Assembly: GCA_027492795.1 (NCBI GenBank)
Contig: JAPUEB010000041.1
Coordinates: forward strand, 1 to 38,411
From: Chryseobacterium sp.
Lineage (GTDB): Bacteria > Bacteroidota > Bacteroidia > Flavobacteriales > Weeksellaceae
Length of the DNA stretch: 38,411 nt
Direction: 5' to 3'
The position numbers and the translations under genes were made by a program. This document shows, in pieces, positions 30,864-38,411 of this stretch; positions within the stretch are counted from its first letter, which is position 1; each line of letters starts with the position of its first letter. The notes under the pieces are model-generated. The model ran no database searches and was not told the origin of the DNA. It was given only the letters and a program-made list of their open reading frames with translations.

Positions 30864-32594
30864 TTATTTGCTAATTTCAGAATACAAATTTTTAATACGC
30901 TCAAGCAGTTCGTTCAGATGTTCAGAATCGTGTATTGGAGCATATTTTTCCATCTGAATCTGTTGAGTAAGATTTCTGTATTCTTCGGCGGTTTGTGTGC
31001 CTTTGTGTATTTCTAAGAAGCTTCTGAAATCTGCTTCTGTATTTTGAAAATGTTGATTTCTTACCTCATGATCCATTTCTTCATAGGTTTTAAAGAAATT
31101 TTCGTAATCCTGCTGATCTTTAAGTGTTGATAGATAAGTAAAGTAATCATTCAACTCAACTTTTATTTTCGCTCTCAATTCCTGCTCCGTCTCTTCTATA
31201 GAGCCTAATGACTTGCCTTTGTTGATGTTTGAACTATTTGCATTATTACCCCGTTTTTTTTGATAATTTTTAAACATCAAAAAAGCTAAAAAAGAAGCTG
31301 CTAATAAGCTAAAATTAATGATAAGTGCCCTCCAATTGATTGTACTTTTGTGTTGTACCTTCAAGCTGTTGGTTTGTATTACAGGATTGTCCACTGTTTC
31401 CAGAACGGTATTGGTGTACTCATTCACCCTTTCCAGTGGCGTTCTGGCTGCAAGCATCTCCTCGTGAGACATTGCTACTAAAGAGATTGCTTTTGCACCT
31501 AAATCTACATATTCCTTCGATACTGGATTAAAAAATGAAAAATGCTCTGTACTAATAACAAAGGGACCAGATTTTTTGGGAATCACCACATAATTGGCTA
31601 TGATGTTCCCATGCAATCCTGAAGTTTCCGAAACCGTATTTTTTACAATTTTCGGAGGGTAAAACGTGTAATCTTCGGATTCTGCCAACTTTGGGAGATC
31701 CATCGTTGAAAAGTTGCCTTTTCCATCTATTTTCACGGAAACGTGCAGTGGTTTTTCTACCTCTATTTTATCCGAATTACGATTAACAATACTTACATCA
31801 AATTTCCCTACGGCATTCTTATAATGTTGTGGCGAGTTTTTTGGAAGATTTTTTACATTAATTTTTACCTTATTGGAAACTATTTTTTTTTGCTCTGAAG
31901 AAATATTAGCAGAAACGGGCGAAACCTCCACGTTTCCAGATTCTTTTGGATAAATAAGAAATACTGCCAAAACTTGGGAAGACATGTTTCCGGAAGGTTC
32001 AATTTCAGATTTTTTGTAGCTTACAGGGCGAATATTCACATTTTCCTGCTCCGGAAGACGGATGTTTTTTACTTTTCTAAAATTATTGAAATTCTTAGAA
32101 TATGCACGCAAAACAGCTACTGTAGGTTGGTTTTTGTACACTTCATTTTTTTCAAGCTCTACATTTAGAAAAACATCATTATTGATGCTTTCCGCAACCA
32201 CTTTCTTTTCTACGGGTGCCACGAAAATATCGAAGGGTTCGGTATAATACAGCTTATCATTAACCACAACGGAAGCAGAACCAATTTTGAACTTACCAGC
32301 TTTTTTTGGTTTTAAAACATATTGATAAATAGTCTGATTTACCCGAAAACCTGTTTTTTGATCGATGAAAGTATTTTGGTTTGAACCGGTTCCTACAATG
32401 TCAAATTTTGAAGTATCGAACATACGAAGTGGCGTTTCCTGAATCATGTTTTGTCCCATAATTTGTAGCAGGACATTCACCACTACTTCATCATTTTCTG
32501 TAAAATCTTTTTTATTGGTTTCTACATTGATGGTAACCTGACCGTAAGAAAATACGGCAGAAAATAACAAAAGTATGTTTAAGATTTTTTTCAT
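30864..32594 (-). CDS. batD: BatD family protein
   Basis: A 576-residue exported, membrane-anchored protein. It begins at the ATG sharing one base with the batC stop (TGATG). Signal peptide is followed by Ig-like beta domains (YVLKPKKAGKFKIGSASVVV and IYPKESGNVEVSPVSANI are typical BatD phrases). One TM helix lies near 418-437 (IINFSLLAASFLAFLMF) and a cytosolic helical tail follows. BatD was linked to aerotolerance in Bacteroides and is part of the MoxR-Bat envelope system; its exact action is unknown. It is the last gene of the Bat operon. Confidence 0.92.
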   Translation of the reverse strand: MKKILNILLLFSAVFSYGQVTINVETNKKDFTENDEVVVNVLLQIMGQNMIQETPLRMFDTSKFDIVGTGSNQNTFIDQKTGFRVNQTIYQYVLKPKKAGKFKIGSASVVVNDKLYYTEPFDIFVAPVEKKVVAESINNDVFLNVELEKNEVYKNQPTVAVLRAYSKNFNNFRKVKNIRLPEQENVNIRPVSYKKSEIEPSGNMSSQVLAVFLIYPKESGNVEVSPVSANISSEQKKIVSNKVKINVKNLPKNSPQHYKNAVGKFDVSIVNRNSDKIEVEKPLHVSVKIDGKGNFSTMDLPKLAESEDYTFYPPKIVKNTVSETSGLHGNIIANYVVIPKKSGPFVISTEHFSFFNPVSKEYVDLGAKAISLVAMSHEEMLAARTPLERVNEYTNTVLETVDNPVIQTNSLKVQHKSTINWRALIINFSLLAASFLAFLMFKNYQKKRGNNANSSNINKGKSLGSIEETEQELRAKIKVELNDYFTYLSTLKDQQDYENFFKTYEEMDHEVRNQHFQNTEADFRSFLEIHKGTQTAEEYRNLTQQIQMEKYAPIHDSEHLNELLERIKNLYSEISK

Positions 32595-33340
32595 CACCAG
32601 TCCTTCTCATTGCTTTCGGGCATTGAGTAGGATTCTTTATTCAATATTTTTTTTGCGGTTTCTTTTTCTCTTTCAGAAATTCTGTTCAGGATGGCATCTT
32701 GAGTTCCTTTTGGTAGATTTCCTTTATTATTTTGGTTGGGGTTGTTTCCGTCCTGTCCTTGTCCGTTATCCTGTTGATTTCCTTGTCCTCCTCCTTGTTG
32801 GCTGTCTTTTTTCTGGTCTCCTTCTCCCTGCTTGTTTTCATTTTTACCGTCTTTTCCACCGCCGCCATCTTTGTTGTTTTTTTGATTTTGCTGTTGCTCT
32901 TTTTCTTTTTGTTTCAGCTTGGCAATTTCATAGTTTTTTCTGGTGGCTTCGTTGCGTGGTTCCTGTTTCAGAGACTGTTTGTAAAATTCTGCGGCTTTTT
33001 CGGGCTGATTCATTTGCATATAGGTATTTCCCAAATTGTGAAGCGCAGAAGCTTTATCTGAAAGTGTTTTGGAAAGTTGATTGGCTTTTTCGTATTCTGC
33101 TTTGGCTTCTTCGTATTTTTTGCTTTTATAAAGGGCATTTGCGAGATTGTAATGCGCGGCAAAATCATTTTTGTTTTGCTTTACCGTTTCCAAATATTTG
33201 GATGCTGCTGCTTCGTATTTGTTTTTTTCAAAAAGCTGATTGCCTTCGTTCATGAGGATATTGTAACTCTTCTGCGCGGAAAAAATTTCGAAACACAAAA
33301 AAGTCAATACAAACGTTAGAAAAAGCCTTTTATTATTCAT
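32594..33340 (-). CDS. batC: BatC-like tetratricopeptide protein
   Basis: A 248-residue protein. Signal peptide (ending FSAQ), then three TPR motifs (about 28-130: AAHYNLANALYKSKKYEEAKAEYEKA and ALHNLGNTYMQMNQPEKAAEFYKQS), then a low-complexity Gln/Gly/Asn/Lys region (about 150-205), then a short helical tail. This is the normal architecture of BatC in Bacteroidota. It starts behind a terminator and a TAnnTTTG box, and overlaps batD by one base. Confidence 0.9.
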   Translation of the reverse strand: MNNKRLFLTFVLTFLCFEIFSAQKSYNILMNEGNQLFEKNKYEAAASKYLETVKQNKNDFAAHYNLANALYKSKKYEEAKAEYEKANQLSKTLSDKASALHNLGNTYMQMNQPEKAAEFYKQSLKQEPRNEATRKNYEIAKLKQKEKEQQQNQKNNKDGGGGKDGKNENKQGEGDQKKDSQQGGGQGNQQDNGQGQDGNNPNQNNKGNLPKGTQDAILNRISEREKETAKKILNKESYSMPESNEKDW

Positions 33341-33345
33341 ATCTG

Positions 33346-33353
33346 CAAAAATA
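33346..33353 (-). promoter_or_regulatory. Promoter box of batC-batD, possibly leaderless
   Basis: On minus TATTTTTGCAGAT runs directly into the batC ATG, leaving 5 nt after the box. It is almost identical to the pdeM start (TATTTTTGCAGA-ATG). Confidence 0.55.
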
Positions 33354-33370
33354 TTTCTTTATTTGTTAAT

Positions 33371-33424
33371 AAAAAAGGTGCATCAGCGTTAAATTTTGGT
33401 TAAAAACGCCTCCAAAATGCTGAT
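33371..33424 (-). terminator. Intrinsic terminator between batB and batC
   Basis: On minus, ATCAGC plus ATTTTGG (33424-33412) pair with CCAAAAT (33399-33393) plus GCTGAT (33387-33382), with a 5-nt bulge (TTAAC) on the 3' side. CACC and six T follow. It splits the Bat operon. Confidence 0.75.
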
Positions 33425-33440
33425 TATTAGTAAGAATTTC

Positions 33441-34448
33441 TTAAATATTAAAATCTCGGCGCGGATTGATTAAGTAAATAAGGAAAAAGAAAAACAAAGA
33501 TACTGCCAAAAAATATTGATAATAGCGAACTGCATTTTCTGTTTGAACCAGAGTTTGGGTAAAGGTGGTTTTCTTATTGATGCCGTCAATAATTTGAAGT
33601 GAAGCTTCATCCAAATTATTACCATCAGTATAAGTTCCTCCTGTGGAGTTTGCAATTTTTTCCAAGGCTTTAGTTTGTCTTTGCGAAAGCACGGTTTGTC
33701 CCATTCTGTCGGTTTTGTAGCCCATTAATTGTCCGAAAACATATTCCGGTACCGGAGCTCCTTCATCAGTTCCCACACCAACAGAAATGACGGAAATACC
33801 TTCTTTTTTTGCAAGACTGATCGCTTTATCTTCATTGCCTTCATTGTCTTCGCCATCGCTTATTAGAACTATTTTTCGGGAGCCTTTCGCTACGTTTTTA
33901 AATTTTCTTACTGCTTCCTGCATTGCTTTTAGAAAATCTGTTCCCTGTATTTTCATCATATCGGTCTGTATTCCGCTGATGTAGGTTTCTGCTGCACCAT
34001 AATCGGTCGTTAATGGCATAATGGAAGTGGCTTCACCGGCAAAAACGATGATTCCTACCCTATCGTTGCTCATTTTTTGCATGGTGTTAATCATGATATT
34101 TTTGGCATTAATAAGGCGGTTTGGCTGTATATCTTCCGCATTCATGGAGTTAGAAACATCTAACAAAAATATCACGTTGTTCATTTTTTGAGAGGTCTTT
34201 GCATTTTCCTTTCCTCCTAAAAAATCCAACATCGCTAATATTAAAAAAATGATTGCCAAAAGATAGAGCAATGGAAAAAACTTAGAGAAAGGCGTATTTT
34301 TTTGAAAAAGATGTTCCTGAAAACGTTCCTCGGAAAAGATGTTTTTCTTGGTTTTTTTCCACTTCAGATAATTATACACAACAAATCCGAGCAGCGGCAA
34401 AAGCAACAGCAACAAAAGATACCAATAATTACCTATGGTGAATTCCAT
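33441..34448 (-). CDS. batB: BatB von Willebrand factor A protein
   Basis: A 335-residue membrane protein. Two N-terminal hydrophobic segments (YLLLLLLLPLLGFVVYNYL near 9-27, LLYLLAIIFLILAML near 60-74) precede a VWA domain with MIDAS motif DVSNSMNAED and a T/SDGED loop (LISDGEDNEGNED). A C-terminal TM helix ends in a basic tail. The VWA domain binds metal and protein partners in the periplasm. It lies 18 nt after batA. Confidence 0.93.
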   Translation of the reverse strand: MEFTIGNYWYLLLLLLLPLLGFVVYNYLKWKKTKKNIFSEERFQEHLFQKNTPFSKFFPLLYLLAIIFLILAMLDFLGGKENAKTSQKMNNVIFLLDVSNSMNAEDIQPNRLINAKNIMINTMQKMSNDRVGIIVFAGEATSIMPLTTDYGAAETYISGIQTDMMKIQGTDFLKAMQEAVRKFKNVAKGSRKIVLISDGEDNEGNEDKAISLAKKEGISVISVGVGTDEGAPVPEYVFGQLMGYKTDRMGQTVLSQRQTKALEKIANSTGGTYTDGNNLDEASLQIIDGINKKTTFTQTLVQTENAVRYYQYFLAVSLFFFFLIYLINPRRDFNI

Positions 34449-34466
34449 ACTTTACAAATATGTTTC

Positions 34467-35480
34467 CTAACTTAAAAATTTATAAAAAACCCAGCGCAAA
34501 AGCGCATCTAAAAGCAAAACTCCCAATGCTATCCAAAGAAAGTACATGAAATATTCCTGATAATTATAAAGCTTGGAAGACTTCGTGTCTGTTTTTTCAA
34601 GCCGGTTTATTTCGTTATACACTTCTTCCAAACTTTGGTTGGATGTTGCTCGGAAGTATTTTCCACCCGTAGTTTGCGCAATTTCTCTTAATGTTGGTTC
34701 ATCAATCTGAACTTCAGTTTCTGTAAAAACCAAATCCCCAAAAATATCGATTTGTGTAGGCATCAACGCATAACCATTGGTTCCAATTCCGATGCTGTAC
34801 ACTTTTATATCGTGTTCTCTGGCAAGTTGAGCTGCCAATTGCGGATCCATCGCGTTTTGGATGGTATTTACACCATCAGTCATCAAAATAATGATTTTAC
34901 TTTTTGCCTTGCTGTCTTTCAAATGATTTACCGCTACAGAAAGACCTTCGCCTATTGCAGTTCCCGGATTTAATTCTAAAGGATTAAGACTCGAAAGCTC
35001 ATCTAAAATCACTTGATGATCTGAGGTTACCGGAACTTTAGTAAATGCTTCGCCGGAATAAATTACCAAACCTAGTCTGTCGTTCGGTCTTTTATCCACA
35101 AATCTTTTGGCAATATTTTGCAGAGCAGTTAATCTATCGGGATCTAAATCTCTCGCTAACATACTGAGAGAGACATCTACAGAAAGCATGATATCAATTC
35201 CCTTAGTTTCATCGCGGTCTTCAGAAACAGAAAAAGTTCTAGGTCGTGCAATAGCGATGATGAGCGCGGAAAGTATGATGTATTTTGAAATTTTCAGCAA
35301 AAACATTACAAAAAGAATCCCTTTGTTTTCCTGCATATTTGCTGTGGTAGGAACGGTAATTCCGTGCCTTCTTTTCTTGCGTACATCCATAATGATTAAT
35401 GGAATAAATAGCAGGAACAACAGCAAAAATAAAGGACTGTACAACTGAAAATTCATAAAACTAAAGATTCCATCCATCAT
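34467..35480 (-). CDS. batA: BatA von Willebrand factor A protein
   Basis: A 337-residue membrane protein, paralog of BatB. The MIDAS motif is DVSLSMLARDLDPDR, with LMTDGVNTI for the later metal ligand. Two N-terminal TM helices and a C-terminal TM helix (YFMYFLWIALGVLLLDALL) are present. The ATG directly follows the stop of the gene before it without a gap. Together with BatB, BatC, BatD and a MoxR ATPase it forms a membrane complex of unknown mechanism. Confidence 0.93.
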   Translation of the reverse strand: MMDGIFSFMNFQLYSPLFLLLFLLFIPLIIMDVRKKRRHGITVPTTANMQENKGILFVMFLLKISKYIILSALIIAIARPRTFSVSEDRDETKGIDIMLSVDVSLSMLARDLDPDRLTALQNIAKRFVDKRPNDRLGLVIYSGEAFTKVPVTSDHQVILDELSSLNPLELNPGTAIGEGLSVAVNHLKDSKAKSKIIILMTDGVNTIQNAMDPQLAAQLAREHDIKVYSIGIGTNGYALMPTQIDIFGDLVFTETEVQIDEPTLREIAQTTGGKYFRATSNQSLEEVYNEINRLEKTDTKSSKLYNYQEYFMYFLWIALGVLLLDALLRWVFYKFLS

Positions 35481-36377
35481 CTAAACTCCTGTTCTTAGCT
35501 GTTCTGCCTCCAAATCTTTGGTGGAACGTTTTACAAAATCTCTGATATCGTTATAATCTTTCTCCATCAAAGGTTGATCCGGAAAGGTTTTGGCAAATTT
35601 TACCAAGTCGCCGCGAAGGAAAATATCTTCCACTATTTTCTCATTGGAGAGTGAAATGCTGTTTGTTTTTTTCATTAAGTCAATTAAATCATCCGTTAGC
35701 AAAACATCTGCTGGAATACGGTACTGTTTGGTAATAAAATTTCTGGAAATATCGATTAATTCCACATAAAACGAACGGTAATCGCCGTTTTCAATGTATT
35801 TTTTCTTTTTTAAAGCTTCTAACTCCTTCAACGTTTTATTAGTAGTAACCACAGGAGAGCTTTTCTTTTTTCGTCCATATCTTATAAAAATATAGATCAT
35901 AAAGATGATGGCAATAACAAGCAATGCTGCTAAAAGATACCATTTATACATATCCCAATAATCGGTAATTTGCAGTTCAACTTTTTTGTTTCCACGGATA
36001 TCGTTGATTTGGTCGTCCTTATTAGCTGTATTGATAACTTCTACTTCGTAGGGAATGGTTTTGTAAATTTCACCGCCAATGTTAAGTTCTAAAGGCGGAA
36101 TGCTGAATTTTCCTTCCTCAAAAACGGCGAATTCTATTATTCTTTCATAAAAATCGGAGGAAACTTTGGTACTGTCTTTTATTTCTTCAAAATGAAAAGG
36201 CAGCAACTCATTTTTGGGAGCTGAGGAAACTTTTTTTCCTTGCAAATTTGAAATATTGATGGTGTACGTTCCTACTTCACCCAAAGCGAGCGTTTTTTTA
36301 TCCAGCTTTGAGCCTAAAGTTTGTGAAAATGCGAAAATCGCTGCGAAAAATAGGGATATGCTATATATTTTTTTCAA
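35481..36377 (-). CDS. Bat-operon membrane protein (DUF4381-like)
   Basis: A 298-residue protein. Signal peptide (ISLFFAAIFAFSQ), periplasmic beta-rich domain (about 20-145), one TM helix (about 147-170: YLLAALLVIAIIFMIYIFI), then a cytosolic helical domain. This is the layout of the usual member between DUF58 and BatA in Bacteroidota. The start codon appears to be TTG at 36377, one base after the stop of the RhuM-Fic gene; no ATG is available nearby. It is fused by position to batA (no gap). Confidence 0.8.
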   Translation of the reverse strand: MKKIYSISLFFAAIFAFSQTLGSKLDKKTLALGEVGTYTINISNLQGKKVSSAPKNELLPFHFEEIKDSTKVSSDFYERIIEFAVFEEGKFSIPPLELNIGGEIYKTIPYEVEVINTANKDDQINDIRGNKKVELQITDYWDMYKWYLLAALLVIAIIFMIYIFIRYGRKKKSSPVVTTNKTLKELEALKKKKYIENGDYRSFYVELIDISRNFITKQYRIPADVLLTDDLIDLMKKTNSISLSNEKIVEDIFLRGDLVKFAKTFPDQPLMEKDYNDIRDFVKRSTKDLEAEQLRTGV

Positions 36378-36378
36378 T

Positions 36379-37356
36379 TTAATTGTTTTTGTTAATTAAA
36401 TTTATAACCACTTTTACTATAGTGTCCTTTTCTTCGGATTTGCTTTCTGCAATCATTAAAGTGAGTGCAACCAAAGTGTTATTTTCTAAAAGTTTGGTTC
36501 CGTTTTTTCTGTATAAAATTTTATTTTTTTCTAAAAACCATAGAAACAAAAATGCACCAATCCTTTTATTTCCGTCTGAAAATGAGTGATTTTTCACCAA
36601 AAGATACAGAAACATTGAAGCTTTTTCTTCAATGCTTGGATACAAATCTTTACCGTCAAAAGTTTGATAAATCGTGTTGATAGAACTTTTGAACGAATCG
36701 TCTTTCTCGTTACCAAACAAATTTCCTGCCTTAAATTTTTTCTTCAATTCGGAAATAATATTTTTCGCATCCTCGTAAGTTACTTTGAATTTGTCTTTTG
36801 GAGTGGTTTTTTCAACTTCTAAAATTTGGTTGTCGTACCTATCCAAAGTATCCAAACCATAATTGTAATCTTGAATAATTCTCAATAAAACTTGCGCCTC
36901 ATCTTTCTTAAATTCTTTGTTTTCCAAAGACTTAAAAAGAATTTGAAGCATTGAATTCATCTGATCCAATTGCTTTTTCGTCGCTTTTTCGTTGATTGCA
37001 AAACCTTGGGTTAAATATTTTTTCAAGACGGAATTTGCCCAAATCCTAAATTGTGTTCCGCGTTGAGATTTCACACGGTAACCTACGGAGATGATTACGT
37101 CAAGATTGTAGAAATTTGTTTTATATCTCTTTCCATCGGATGCAGTATGTAAGGATTCCTTACATACTGAATTTCTTTCCAACTCACCTTCTTTGAAAAC
37201 GTTGGAAATATGCATTGTAACATTATTTCTCGTCGTTTGAAATAGTTCAACCATTTGCGACTGAGTAAGCCAAACCGTTTCATCTTCCATTCTTACATCA
37301 ATAGAAGTTGAACCGTCTTTGGTTTCGTAAATAATGATTTCGCCTTTGTCTTTCAT
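36379..37356 (-). CDS. RhuM family protein with C-terminal Fic/DOC domain
   Basis: A 325-residue protein. I chose the ATG at 37356; a 13-codon longer frame begins with unlikely sequence. The N-terminal RhuM domain has VRMEDETVWLTQSQMVELFQTTRNNVTMHI..F and YRVKSQRGTQFRIWANSVLKKYL. The C-terminal Fic motif HSFSDGNKRIGAF begins at H257, complete with His, Asp, Gly, Asn and Arg. Fic domains transfer AMP or other groups to proteins, and DOC members phosphorylate EF-Tu. RhuM proteins are associated with virulence and mobile regions. It sits between the DUF58 gene and the next Bat gene, which is not its usual place, and it is likely an insertion. Confidence 0.9.
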   Translation of the reverse strand: MKDKGEIIIYETKDGSTSIDVRMEDETVWLTQSQMVELFQTTRNNVTMHISNVFKEGELERNSVCKESLHTASDGKRYKTNFYNLDVIISVGYRVKSQRGTQFRIWANSVLKKYLTQGFAINEKATKKQLDQMNSMLQILFKSLENKEFKKDEAQVLLRIIQDYNYGLDTLDRYDNQILEVEKTTPKDKFKVTYEDAKNIISELKKKFKAGNLFGNEKDDSFKSSINTIYQTFDGKDLYPSIEEKASMFLYLLVKNHSFSDGNKRIGAFLFLWFLEKNKILYRKNGTKLLENNTLVALTLMIAESKSEEKDTIVKVVINLINKNN

Positions 37357-37463
37357 AAAGTAAAATGCAAAAAATGCACATTGCTTTTTCTTCAACTGTC
37401 AAGTTTTTCCTTATAATTCAGATGTGGTAAGTTTTGCAATAATTTATTCGTAAAATTCTCAAA

Positions 37464-38327
37464 TCATTTCCCCTGAAAGTATTTATACAAATATTTAGAA
37501 TAATCCGCTCCTGTTTCTATGTTCATAAAACCTGCAGACGAATTTTCAAAATCTTCTTTCAATTGATTTACTTTTTGTTTTTGCGCTTCCGCAAATTGGT
37601 AGCGCCATCTTTTGTCGGAGGTGTTTGCCCAAACATGTTTTCCTGTTTCTGCATCTCGGAAAAGTGTGTAGCCGATGTTAGGAATTTCATTGTCCTTTTC
37701 ATCGTAAATACGCATTGCCAGCAACGTGTTTTTTTTGGAAGCCACACGCAAAATCTTTAGATCATAACTATCCTCAAAATCGGAAAACATAAAAACGAAT
37801 GACTTCTTCTTGAAAATATTCATCATGTACTCTAAAGCGCCATTAATATTGGTTTTTGCAGGAACGTAATCTGCAGTAAGAATTTGCGAGATGATCGCCA
37901 AAAGATGTTTTCTGCCTTTTTGTGGCGGAATTACTTTATACACTTTGTCTGCAAACAAAATCAGCCCTACTTTATCGTTATTTCCCACAGCGGAAAACCC
38001 TAAACTTGCACAAATTTCTGCTACGAATTCACGTTTTAGGGAAACCTTTGTTCCATAATCCATTGATGCAGAAATATCTACCATCAACATTACGGTAAGT
38101 TCACGTTCTTCTTCCATTACTTTTACGTAAGGCTCTCGGAAACGTGCGGTTTTATTCCAATCGATTCTGCGGATTTCATCGCCAAATTGATAGGGACGAA
38201 CTTCGGAAAAAGTCATTCCCTGTCCTTTGAAAGCGCTGTGATATTGCCCCATCAAAGTTTGCTCCGACTTCTTTCTGGTTCGGATTTCAATTTGTTTTAC
38301 TTTTTTTACGATGTCTTTTATTTGCAT
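37464..38327 (-). CDS. DUF58 domain protein of the MoxR-Bat operon
   Basis: A 287-residue cytosolic protein. DUF58 signature GMTFSEVRPYQFGDEIRRIDWNKTAR near 40-65, followed by a VWA-like half with a MIDAS-like DISASMDYGT and FMFSDFED. The usual genome order is MoxR ATPase, DUF58, Bat genes. The MoxR gene would then lie just past the right edge, which cannot be checked here. The start is separated by 4 nt from a heptamer array. Confidence 0.93.
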   Translation of the reverse strand: MQIKDIVKKVKQIEIRTRKKSEQTLMGQYHSAFKGQGMTFSEVRPYQFGDEIRRIDWNKTARFREPYVKVMEEERELTVMLMVDISASMDYGTKVSLKREFVAEICASLGFSAVGNNDKVGLILFADKVYKVIPPQKGRKHLLAIISQILTADYVPAKTNINGALEYMMNIFKKKSFVFMFSDFEDSYDLKILRVASKKNTLLAMRIYDEKDNEIPNIGYTLFRDAETGKHVWANTSDKRWRYQFAEAQKQKVNQLKEDFENSSAGFMNIETGADYSKYLYKYFQGK

Positions 38328-38331
38328 TTAT

Positions 38332-38373
38332 GCTGGTTGCTGGTTGCTGGTTGCTGGTTTCTAGTTTCTAGTT
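38332..38373 (-). repeat. Heptamer array abutting the DUF58 start codon
   Basis: Six 7-bp units read on plus as GCTGGTT (four times) and TCTAGTT (twice). On minus they give CTAGAAACCAGC-type sequence like that before the ligase ATG at 9971. Confidence 0.85.
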
Positions 38374-38411
38374 TGATATTTCATAAAATCGGTTGACAAG
38401 AAAGTGTAAAC

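Noticed and set aside
32575-33255. 226-codon plus-strand ORF opposite batC
   Set aside because: It is antisense to the low-complexity region and TPRs of batC and is Phe/Leu/Cys-rich, typical of a shadow frame.
37357-37463. Classic sigma-70 promoter (TTGACA) before the RhuM-Fic gene
   Set aside because: A TTGACA is visible but no TATAAT-like box follows at 16-18 nt, and this phylum uses a different consensus.

Overview
The window looks like a chromosomal segment of a low-GC member of the Bacteroidota, most likely Flavobacteriia in the Chryseobacterium/Kaistella group. Three things point there: promoters of the TTTG-N19-TAnnTTTG type, A-rich translation starts without a clear Shine-Dalgarno, and family content (Bat operon, BatD, PspC/PadR pair, ligase-associated repair cluster, menaquinone-type isochorismate synthase). 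The taxon is inferred from content only.

Layout. 1-327 holds no convincing gene but has nested inverted repeats. 328-6548 is one end of an extracellular contractile injection system (eCIS) locus: a 1124-residue cargo with a C-terminal His/Asn nuclease-like motif, the eCIS AAA+ ATPase, and the eCIS tape-measure-family protein. Sheath, tube, spike and baseplate genes are not in the window. An initiator tRNA on the minus strand, with clear promoter and terminator, closes this block. 6806-8654 carries a YciO/TsaC-family protein, a four-helix-bundle (IVS-type) protein and YaaA. 8743-14867 is the four-gene ligase-associated DNA repair set (MBL exonuclease, ATP-dependent ligase, Lhr-like helicase, PdeM phosphoesterase). 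prmC and a rhomboid protease follow.

16878-21889 (minus) is parE, a small two-TM protein and parC. Then come a TraB/GumN protein and a PspC / PadR / PspC envelope-stress-like group driven by two promoters that share a 24-bp element. A tiny stand-alone transcription unit with a 20-codon amphipathic ORF sits at 25698-25849. Next are an acyltransferase, a MenI-like thioesterase, an ECF sigma factor with a long C-terminal membrane extension, a predicted outer-membrane barrel protein and isochorismate synthase. From 30005 to the right edge, all on minus, are a 67-residue membrane protein, MarC and the Bat operon (DUF58, a DUF4381-like protein, BatA, BatB, then BatC and BatD behind their own terminator and promoter). 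A RhuM-Fic protein is lodged inside the Bat operon.

A striking background feature is the intergenic repeat vocabulary. Seven-bp tandem arrays begin at stop codons and run up to start codons, and one such array lies inside the ligase ORF. REP-like palindromes also recur, one of them inserted in frame inside prmC. The best candidates for new biology are the eCIS cargo, the PadR-linked promoter element, the 20-residue peptide gene, the RhuM-Fic insertion in the Bat operon, and the repeats that have entered coding sequence.
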